Assembly: GCA_016194835.1 (NCBI GenBank)
Contig: JACQAU010000166.1
Coordinates: 1 to 7,433, forward strand
Direction of reading: 5' to 3'
Origin: Deltaproteobacteria bacterium
GTDB taxonomy: Bacteria > Bdellovibrionota > UBA1018
DNA length: 7,433 bases
Shown here: positions 1 through 5,851 of the stretch, piece by piece
How positions within the stretch are numbered: position 1 is the stretch's first letter
Layout of the letters: every line of letters starts with the position of its first letter
Made by a program: the position numbers and the translations under genes
The notes under the pieces: model-generated
What the model was told of the DNA's origin: nothing
The model's input: only the letters and a program-made list of their open reading frames with translations
The model's database searches: none

Positions 1-55
1 AAAATTCGGCAAATAATCTAGTTTGATTTGCACTCTCTTTGTTCCTGTGATGTAG

Positions 56-61
56 TATAAT
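56..61 (+). promoter_or_regulatory. possible -10 box of a lon promoter
   Basis: A perfect TATAAT stands just upstream of lon. At 17-bp spacing the -35 position reads CTCTCT, which is poor; a better TTGCAC (28-33) would need a 22-bp spacer. A start 6-7 nt after the box would fall inside the SD, giving a leader of only about 12 nt, so either the leader is unusually short or this box is not the real -10. No CIRCE or sigma32-type heat-shock site is convincing in the 61 bases available. Confidence 0.35.
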
Positions 62-64
62 ATG

Positions 65-71
65 AAGGAGG
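65..71 (+). promoter_or_regulatory. Shine-Dalgarno site of lon
   Basis: AAGGAGG is complementary to the 3' end of 16S rRNA and is separated by 8 nt from ATG 80. It lies downstream of the alternative in-frame ATG at 62, so it settles the start of lon at 80. Confidence 0.85.
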
Positions 72-79
72 TTTGGTGC

Positions 80-2674
80 ATGTCAAACCCTAGAGAATCA
101 CAGAAGGAACCACAAAAGGAAAATAGCGAGGGCAATATCATTAGAGTACCGCTACTTCCGCTGCGAGATGTTATTATTTTTCCACACATGGTGGTGCCTC
201 TCTTCGTAGGAAGAGAGAAATCCATTAACGCATTAGAAGAATGTGTTACTAAAAAACTAGAGCTTTTTCTTGTTGCACAAAAATTAGCTACTACTGTAAA
301 TCCTGGCGAAAAAGATATCTTTTCTGTTGGGACACTTGGGAATATTTTACAAATTTTAAGACTCCCAGATAATACAGTCAAAGTTCTTATTGAAGGCAAG
401 AGAAGAGCTCGAATTTTAGAGTATTATGAGACCGACCGGGTTATCGAAGCTGTAGTTGAAGAAATTATTCCCACAGCTGTAAGCTCTGTAGAAATGGAAG
501 CCTTGCTGCGTTCTGTTAAGGGTACATTCGAAAACTATGTAAAATTAAATAGACGCATTCCTCCTGAAATGATTTTAAGCGTTAACAACATCGAAGATCC
601 TTCTCGGTTAGCTGATCTTATTGTTGCTCATCTCAACTTAAAATTAGAAGACAAACAAGAAATTTTAGAATTAATTGATGCTCCTAAGAGATTAGAAAAA
701 CTCTTACAACTTTTACAAGGTGAAATTGAAATTCTCCAGGTTGAAAGAAGAATTCGTACACGAGTGAAAAAACAAATGGAGCGTTCTCAAAAAGAGTATT
801 ATTTAAATGAACAAATGCAAGCAATACAAAAAGAATTGGGCGAAAAAGATGAGTTTAAAATCGAAATTCAATCAATCGAAAAACAAATTCGTGCCAAGCC
901 AATGAGTAAAGAGGCAAAAGAAAAAGTTACTCGTGAACTCAAAAAATTAAAAATGATGTCTCCAATGTCTGCAGAAGCCACTGTGCTTCGCAATTATATT
1001 GATTGGCTCATTACGTTGCCATGGGGAGAGTACTCGGTTGATCGAAATGATATTCAGTTGGCTAATCAGGTTTTAGAAGAAGATCATTATGGTTTAGAAG
1101 AAGTAAAAGAAAGAATATTAGAGTATTTAGCTGTTCGTATTTTAACTGAAAACACTAAAGGGCAGATTCTTTGTTTTGTGGGTCCACCTGGTGTTGGCAA
1201 AACGTCTTTGGCAAAATCAATAGCGCGAGCACTGAATAAAAAATTTGTCAGATGCTCTCTGGGCGGAGTAAGAGATGAAGCTGAAATTCGTGGCCATAGG
1301 CGAACATATGTGGGTGCTTTGCCTGGCAAAATCATTCAATACTTAAAGAAAGCCACCACATCAAATCCAGTATTTTTACTGGATGAAGTAGATAAAATGA
1401 GCATGGATTTTAGAGGTGACCCTTCATCAGCGCTTTTAGAGGTTTTAGATCCAGAACAAAATATTGCTTTTAGTGATCACTATCTAGAAGTAGATTATGA
1501 CTTGTCAAAAGTGATGTTTATTTTAACCGCTAATACAACACACACCATCCCGAAAGCGCTTTTAGATAGGATGGAAGTTATTAATATTGCTGGTTATACA
1601 GAATACGAAAAATTTAATATTGCTAAAAAGTACTTGACTCAAAAACAAATGACTCAGCATGGTTTAAAGCCTGAAGATTTAGAAATTGTTAATGACTCTA
1701 TTTATGCTCTCATTAGGCTATATACGCGTGAAGCTGGAGTGCGTAATTTGGAGCGCTCAGTAGCAACAATTTGTAGAAAAATAGCAAGACGAATTGTTGA
1801 AAAAAGAATAGCAGAAAAAGTGGAACCAAAAGAAACAGCCGTATTGGTTTCTTCGACTTCAAAGTTAAATAAAATAAAAACAGGAAAAGTAACTGGAACA
1901 GTTTTGAAGGAGTTGACTTATGAAGCAAAACCACCACAAATGCGTGTTTCGGTTCAAGATTTAGAGGAGTTTTTGGGTCCTCCAAAGTATACACAAAGCC
2001 GGCTTGAAGATCAAAACCACATTGGTCTTGCTAATGGACTTGCTTATACTGAAGTTGGCGGTGATCTTTTGCAAATCGAAGTTACAGTTGTTCCTGGTAA
2101 GGCGCAGGTTAAAATTACTGGAAAACTTGGTGATGTGATGCAAGAATCTGCTGTGACTGCTATGAGTTATGTGCGTTCCAGAGCTGATATTTTAGGTCTA
2201 GATAAGGATTTTTATCAAAATATTGATATTCACCTACATGTTCCAGAGGGTGCTGTGCCTAAAGACGGGCCTTCGGCTGGGATTACAATGGCTACAGCTA
2301 TTACGAGTGCTCTAACTAAAATCCCAATAAAACGCGATGTTGCTATGACCGGGGAGATAACTTTGCGTGGTAGGGTGTTACCCATTGGTGGACTAAAGGA
2401 AAAGCTTTTGGCTGCCAAAGCTGGTGAAATTAAAGTTGTTTTAATACCCAAGGGCAATGTTCCAGACCTAAAGAAAATACCTAAAGAAGTGACTGAAGGT
2501 ATGAGAATTATTGCAGTAGAGCATGTAGATCAAGCTCTTAGGATAGCTTTAGACCTAAAGAGTCCAGAGGATTTTTTAAGTAAAAAAACTGATAATATTT
2601 TAACATCTTATCGTTTGGGTGAATTGGCTAGAGATGAATCTGGTAAGAATACACCCTCGGCCGTGAAACATTGA
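80..2674 (+). CDS. lon: ATP-dependent Lon protease (LonA type)
   Basis: Cytosolic AAA+ serine protease that unfolds and degrades damaged and regulatory proteins; LonA enzymes work as hexamers. Numbered from ATG 80 (864 aa), the protein has an N-terminal substrate-binding domain starting near LLPLRDVIIFPHMVVP, a coiled-coil-rich middle (about 200-310), and an AAA+ module with Walker A GPPGVGKT at 368-375 and Walker B VFLLDEVDK at 431-439. The protease domain has catalytic Ser732 in PKDGPSAG and Lys775 in GGLKEK, 43 residues apart as in E. coli Lon (S679/K722). Start choice: an in-frame ATG at 62 lies upstream of the strong SD AAGGAGG (65-71), which is 8 nt before ATG 80, so 80 is preferred. 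The protein is longer than the roughly 780-aa E. coli form. The excess is a Lys/Thr/Ser-rich insertion between the AAA+ and protease domains (about 578-620), an N-terminal polar extension of about 20 residues and a C-terminal tail. No intrinsic terminator is visible before rpsL, so readthrough is possible. Confidence 0.97.
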   Translation: MSNPRESQKEPQKENSEGNIIRVPLLPLRDVIIFPHMVVPLFVGREKSINALEECVTKKLELFLVAQKLATTVNPGEKDIFSVGTLGNILQILRLPDNTVKVLIEGKRRARILEYYETDRVIEAVVEEIIPTAVSSVEMEALLRSVKGTFENYVKLNRRIPPEMILSVNNIEDPSRLADLIVAHLNLKLEDKQEILELIDAPKRLEKLLQLLQGEIEILQVERRIRTRVKKQMERSQKEYYLNEQMQAIQKELGEKDEFKIEIQSIEKQIRAKPMSKEAKEKVTRELKKLKMMSPMSAEATVLRNYIDWLITLPWGEYSVDRNDIQLANQVLEEDHYGLEEVKERILEYLAVRILTENTKGQILCFVGPPGVGKTSLAKSIARALNKKFVRCSLGGVRDEAEIRGHRRTYVGALPGKIIQYLKKATTSNPVFLLDEVDKMSMDFRGDPSSALLEVLDPEQNIAFSDHYLEVDYDLSKVMFILTANTTHTIPKALLDRMEVINIAGYTEYEKFNIAKKYLTQKQMTQHGLKPEDLEIVNDSIYALIRLYTREAGVRNLERSVATICRKIARRIVEKRIAEKVEPKETAVLVSSTSKLNKIKTGKVTGTVLKELTYEAKPPQMRVSVQDLEEFLGPPKYTQSRLEDQNHIGLANGLAYTEVGGDLLQIEVTVVPGKAQVKITGKLGDVMQESAVTAMSYVRSRADILGLDKDFYQNIDIHLHVPEGAVPKDGPSAGITMATAITSALTKIPIKRDVAMTGEITLRGRVLPIGGLKEKLLAAKAGEIKVVLIPKGNVPDLKKIPKEVTEGMRIIAVEHVDQALRIALDLKSPEDFLSKKTDNILTSYRLGELARDESGKNTPSAVKH

Positions 2675-2692
2675 TTTGTTTGTGAATTTAGC

Positions 2693-2721
2693 TTGACCAG
2701 AGCGTGCTAGTCGTCTATTTT
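2693..2721 (+). promoter_or_regulatory. sigma70-type promoter of rpsL-rpsG-fusA, likely giving a leaderless mRNA
   Basis: The -35 box TTGACC (2693-2698) is followed by exactly 17 bp and the -10 box TATTTT (2716-2721). An AT-rich stretch that could act as an UP element lies upstream (about 2670-2690), at the very end of lon. The usual start point 6-8 nt after the -10 box falls at about 2728-2729, which is the A of the rpsL ATG or the base before it. The seven bases between the -10 box and the ATG (CACCCTC) contain no SD. This is inferred from spacing and box quality, not measured. Confidence 0.6.
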
Positions 2722-2728
2722 CACCCTC

Positions 2729-3172
2729 ATGCCTACGATTAATCAGCTAGTTCGATATGGAAGATCCCGAAAACAGTGGAAGACAAAATCGCCAGCTTTA
2801 CAGAGCTGTCCCCAGCGTAGAGGGGTTTGTACACGTGTTTACACTACGACTCCTAAAAAACCAAACTCGGCTTTAAGAAAAGTTTGCCGTGTTAGGCTTA
2901 CTAACGGGTATGAAGTGACTTCGTACATTCCAGGTATTGGACATAACTTGCAAGAACACTCAATTGTGTTAATTCGTGGTGGCAGAGTGAAGGATTTGCC
3001 AGGTGTCAGGTATCATACAATTCGTGGTACTTTAGATGCTCAGGGTGTGGCCAATCGAAAGCAGAGTCGCTCTAAGTACGGCGCTAAAAGAGGTACCCCT
3101 GGTGCACAAGCAGCGCAGGCGGCTCCAGCAACCCAAGCTGCGCCAACTGCTGCTGAGCCGCAAAAAAAATAA
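2729..3172 (+). CDS. rpsL: 30S ribosomal protein S12
   Basis: S12 sits at the decoding centre of the 30S subunit and helps monitor codon-anticodon pairing; it is the classic streptomycin-resistance locus. The start MPTINQLVRYGR matches the family N-terminus, so ATG 2729 is secure even though no SD precedes it. The core aligns without gaps to E. coli S12: TTTPKKPNSALRK has the wild-type lysines at 43-44, and GGRVKDLPGVR carries K88 and D89 (the latter is the residue methylthiolated by RimO in many bacteria). The visible residues are therefore the streptomycin-sensitive type. The conserved core ends at KYGAKR (residue 121). A further 26 residues (122-147), rich in Ala, Pro, Gln and Thr, extend past the usual end of about 124 aa. 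The DNA of this tail is clearly more GC-rich than its surroundings and closes with an A8 run next to the stop. It is the first gene of the rpsL-rpsG-fusA cluster and lies 54 nt after lon. Confidence 0.98.
   Translation: MPTINQLVRYGRSRKQWKTKSPALQSCPQRRGVCTRVYTTTPKKPNSALRKVCRVRLTNGYEVTSYIPGIGHNLQEHSIVLIRGGRVKDLPGVRYHTIRGTLDAQGVANRKQSRSKYGAKRGTPGAQAAQAAPATQAAPTAAEPQKK
3092..3169 (+). repeat. low-complexity Ala/Pro/Gln tail of S12
   Basis: Codons 122-147 of rpsL encode an Ala-rich tail with recurring AQAA/TQAAP-like units and a final EPQKK. The DNA is rich in GC-containing Ala and Pro codons inside an otherwise AT-rich gene. Tails of this kind on S12 are expected to be disordered and to project from the globular core. 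No function can be assigned. Confidence 0.7.
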
Positions 3173-3174
3173 TA

Positions 3175-3180
3175 AAAGGA
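3175..3180 (+). promoter_or_regulatory. Shine-Dalgarno site of rpsG
   Basis: AAAGGA lies 7 nt before the rpsG ATG at 3188 in the 15-nt gap after rpsL. A nearer ATG at 3181 is out of frame with S7 and opens no useful reading frame. Confidence 0.75.
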
Positions 3181-3187
3181 ATGAATA

Positions 3188-3658
3188 ATGGGACGAAAGA
3201 CATTTATAAGAAGAAGAGAAATTTTACCTGATCCAAAATTTAATGATGCTGTAGTGACTAGATTTATTAGTACGATTTTAAGATTTGGCAAAAAATCAGT
3301 TGCAGAAAAAATCATGTATAACAGTTTTGATATTATTCAAAAGAAAACAGGAGAAGATGGGTTAAAAATCTTTAAAAAGGCCTTAGAAAATGCAAAGCCA
3401 CTTTTAGAAGTTAAATCTCGCAGAGTGGGTGGGGCTACTTATCAAGTACCGATAGAAGTCAAGCCTTTGAGACGTCAATCATTAGCAAGTCGTTGGATAG
3501 TTGAATCGGCCAAGAAACGTGCTGAGCACTCCATGCAAGAGCGTTTAGCCGGAGAGTTTCTGGACGCTTCGCAAGGACGTGGTGGGGCCATTAAGAAGCG
3601 AGAAGATGTCCACAAAATGGCTGAAGCCAATAAAGCATTTGCGCATTATAGGTGGTAA
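3188..3658 (+). CDS. rpsG: 30S ribosomal protein S7
   Basis: S7 is a primary assembly protein that binds the 3' major domain of 16S rRNA and organises the head of the 30S subunit near the E site. The protein has the usual bacterial length (156 aa). Recognisable parts are ILPDPKF (12-18), the FGKKSVAE segment (33-40), the beta-hairpin arm beginning at EVKSRRVGGATYQVP (74-88) and the highly conserved end KKREDVHKMAEANKAFAHYRW (starting near 136). The start at ATG 3188 is supported by an SD. It follows rpsL by 15 nt and precedes fusA by 17 nt, so it is almost certainly co-transcribed with both. In E. coli, S7 represses its operon by binding a roughly 100-nt structured rpsL-rpsG spacer; that spacer is absent here, so feedback would need another target. 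Confidence 0.98.
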   Translation: MGRKTFIRRREILPDPKFNDAVVTRFISTILRFGKKSVAEKIMYNSFDIIQKKTGEDGLKIFKKALENAKPLLEVKSRRVGGATYQVPIEVKPLRRQSLASRWIVESAKKRAEHSMQERLAGEFLDASQGRGGAIKKREDVHKMAEANKAFAHYRW

Positions 3659-3664
3659 GTTTTT

Positions 3665-3670
3665 TATATT
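3665..3670 (+). promoter_or_regulatory. possible -10 box directly before fusA
   Basis: TATATT lies 5 nt before the fusA ATG in the AT-rich 17-nt gap after rpsG. A start 6 nt downstream would coincide with the ATG. No acceptable -35 box is seen at 16-18 bp spacing. It could be chance AT-richness, or an unpaired leader that lets ribosomes reinitiate after rpsG. Confidence 0.25.
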
Positions 3671-3675
3671 AGAAC

Positions 3676-5763
3676 ATGCCTGAGTTATCTTTAGAGAGTA
3701 CACGTAATATTGGAATTATGGCTCATATAGATGCGGGCAAGACCACAACTACTGAGAGGATTCTATATTACACAGGTAAAACGCATAAAATTGGCGAGGT
3801 TGACCAAGGCACTACTGTCATGGACTGGATGCCTCAAGAGCAAGAGCGTGGCATTACTATTACGTCGGCAGCTACTACTTGTTTTTGGAAAGAAAATCGA
3901 ATTAACATTATCGACACTCCGGGTCATGTAGATTTTACAATCGAGGTTGAAAGATCGCTAAGAGTTTTAGATGGCGCGGTAGCTATTTTTTGTGCAGTTG
4001 GAGGTGTTGAGCCACAATCAGAAACCGTGTGGCGGCAAGCCAATAAGTATCACGTACCACGGATTGCTTTTGTTAATAAAATGGACCGCATTGGAGCTGA
4101 TTTTTTTGATGTTATAGCTCAAATGAAAACTAAACTTCATGCTCATCCGTTGGTTCTTACTTTACCCTGGGGAAAAGAAGACTCTTTTCAAGGCATTATT
4201 GATCTCATAGAAATGAAAGCCATGTTTTGGCACTCCGAAGATCTTGGAGCTAGTTTCGAAAAAATCGAAATTCCTGGAGCACTTTTACCTAAGGCACAAG
4301 AATACCGTCACATGCTTTTAGAACAGGTAGCTGAGCATGATGAAGTGCTTTTAGAAAAATATCTGAATAACAAAGAAGTGTTATCAGAAGATATCAGGCG
4401 TGCAGTTAGAAAAAGCTGTATTGTGATGGCTTTAATACCTGTTTTGTGTGGGGCTAGTTTTAAAAACAAAGGTGTTCAACCACTTTTAGATGCAATAGTA
4501 GATTACTTGCCATCTCCGTTGGATATTAAACCTGTCGAAGGTCATGATTTAAAAAATGAAACAAAAATTTTAACTCGAAAAGCAGATACAAAGGAACCTT
4601 TTAGTGCGCTTGCTTTTAAAATTATGAATGATTCATTTGTGGTGCAATTGACGTACATTCGTGTGTATTCTGGAAAAGTACAAACGGGAGAGAGTGTTTA
4701 CAATTCTGTTAAAGCTAAACGAGAACGTTTTGGGCGACTTTTGCTAATGCATGCTAATAAACGAGAGGATATTAAAGAAGTCAAAGCAGGAGAAATTGCT
4801 GCTGTGGTCGGGTTGCGTTTTACCATCACAGGTGACACGCTTTGCTCAGAAAAACATCCTATTTTGCTCGAAAAAATGGAGTTTCCAGATCCTGTTATTT
4901 CTATTGCTATTGAACCAAAAACAAAAGCTGATCAAGAAAAACTTGCAATGGTGTTACAAAAAATAACTATCGAAGATCCTTCGTTTCGTGTCACTACAAA
5001 CGAAGAAACCGGGCAAACTATTATTAGTGGTATGGGAGAGTTGCATTTAGAGATTATTGTTGATCGTCTTAAAAGAGAATTCAAAGTAGATGCAAATATA
5101 GGTGAGCCTCAAGTGGCATATAAAGAGACGATTTCTAAAACTATGCGTGGAGAAGGTAAGTTTATTCGTCAATCAGGTGGTCGAGGGCAATACGGTCATT
5201 GTGTGATTGAGTTAGAGCCAATGGTGCCATCTAGTGGTTATGAGTTTGTGAATCTTATTAAAGGTGGAGTGATCCCTAAAGAATTTATTCCTGCTATTGA
5301 TAAAGGTATAAGTGAGTCTATGTTGGGTGGCATTATTGCAGGTTACCCGGCAGTGGATATTAGAGCAAAGCTTTTGGATGGATCTTTTCATGATGTGGAT
5401 TCGAGCGAGATTGCTTTTAAAATTGCAGCTTCTATAGCATTTAAAGACATTTCTTGCAGAGCTAATCCATTAATTTTAGAGCCAATAATGTCTTGTGAAA
5501 TTGTTTCTCCAGAAGAATATGTTGGTGCTGTGATTGGAGATTTAAATAGCAGACGTGGAAAAATCCAAAACATGACTGTAAAGCATAATATGCAAATAGT
5601 GAAAGCAGAAGTGCCATTGGCCACAATGTTTGGTTATTCTACGGTGATGCGTTCTTTGTCTCAGGGGCGTGCTACGTATACTATGGAATTTTCTCATTAT
5701 GAGCCTGTGCCACCAAATATTGCTAAGGAAATTAAGATTAGAGCAGGTGTGATTCTGGCGTGA
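3676..5763 (+). CDS. fusA: translation elongation factor G
   Basis: Ribosome-stimulated GTPase that drives tRNA/mRNA translocation and, with RRF, ribosome recycling; the target of fusidic acid. The length (695 aa) is normal. GTPase motifs are complete: G1 AHIDAGKTT (16-24), G2 RGIT (58-61), G3 DTPGH (80-84, with the catalytic His84), G4 NKMD (134-137) and G5 GASF (259-262). Domain II follows (about 290-400), then III (about 405-475). Domain IV begins near EPQVAYKE (477-484), carries SGGRGQYGH (500-508), and has the tip loop HDVDSSEIAFK with His572, equivalent to the translocation-critical His583 of E. coli. Domain V ends with SQGRATYTMEFSHYEPVP. ATG 3676 is the only start that gives the family N-terminus RNIGIMAHIDAGK, yet no SD precedes it. 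Switch-region wording (GEVDQGTTVMDWM) differs from the E. coli form, so membership of an EF-G subfamily other than classical EF-G I is possible. tuf does not follow. Confidence 0.97.
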   Translation: MPELSLESTRNIGIMAHIDAGKTTTTERILYYTGKTHKIGEVDQGTTVMDWMPQEQERGITITSAATTCFWKENRINIIDTPGHVDFTIEVERSLRVLDGAVAIFCAVGGVEPQSETVWRQANKYHVPRIAFVNKMDRIGADFFDVIAQMKTKLHAHPLVLTLPWGKEDSFQGIIDLIEMKAMFWHSEDLGASFEKIEIPGALLPKAQEYRHMLLEQVAEHDEVLLEKYLNNKEVLSEDIRRAVRKSCIVMALIPVLCGASFKNKGVQPLLDAIVDYLPSPLDIKPVEGHDLKNETKILTRKADTKEPFSALAFKIMNDSFVVQLTYIRVYSGKVQTGESVYNSVKAKRERFGRLLLMHANKREDIKEVKAGEIAAVVGLRFTITGDTLCSEKHPILLEKMEFPDPVISIAIEPKTKADQEKLAMVLQKITIEDPSFRVTTNEETGQTIISGMGELHLEIIVDRLKREFKVDANIGEPQVAYKETISKTMRGEGKFIRQSGGRGQYGHCVIELEPMVPSSGYEFVNLIKGGVIPKEFIPAIDKGISESMLGGIIAGYPAVDIRAKLLDGSFHDVDSSEIAFKIAASIAFKDISCRANPLILEPIMSCEIVSPEEYVGAVIGDLNSRRGKIQNMTVKHNMQIVKAEVPLATMFGYSTVMRSLSQGRATYTMEFSHYEPVPPNIAKEIKIRAGVILA

Positions 5764-5782
5764 AGCAAAAAGCTTGCGATAT

Positions 5783-5851
5783 AGAGGGTATATTGGGTAA
5801 CATAGCTCAGTTAGTTTTTTTGATAAAGCAAATACCCTCTTGGGTTTTTTT
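5783..5851 (+). terminator. candidate terminator after fusA, overlapping the converging gene's 3' end
   Basis: AGAGGGTAT (5783-5791) and ATACCCTCT (5832-5840) form a perfect 9-bp inverted repeat around a 40-nt loop. A second short hairpin, ACCC-TCTT-GGGT (5834-5845), competes for the same right arm and runs directly into a seven-T tract (5845-5851). Either could stop transcription leaving fusA. The long loop and short second stem make it weaker than a textbook intrinsic terminator. On the - strand the same 9-bp repeat is followed by a T5 run (5771-5767), so it might act in both directions. Confidence 0.4.

Noticed and set aside
28..53. CIRCE-like operator upstream of lon (TTTGCACTC resembles the left half TTAGCACTC)
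   Set aside because: The right half at the required 9-nt spacing matches only 4 of 9 positions, so the inverted repeat is not supported.
62..79. ATG 62 as the lon start
   Set aside because: The only good SD lies downstream of it and serves ATG 80; a candidate -10 box also abuts ATG 62.
1713..1994. Reverse-strand ORF of 93 codons inside lon, with several others antisense to lon, rpsL and fusA
   Set aside because: Each lies wholly or mostly opposite a strongly conserved coding gene, has low-complexity or unrecognisable product sequence and no SD; they are shadows of the real genes.
2581..2590. A7 run near the end of lon as a frameshift site
   Set aside because: Such runs are frequent in this AT-rich DNA, and the frame is intact through a conserved family C-terminal region.
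2689..2712. Intrinsic terminator of lon before rpsL (TAGC...GCTA pairing)
   Set aside because: The stem is only 4 bp with a long loop and no immediate T tract, and it overlaps a better-supported promoter.
4751..4966. + strand ORFs in alternative frames within fusA (also 3731-3931)
   Set aside because: They overlap intact EF-G domains, show no family resemblance and have no start signals of their own.
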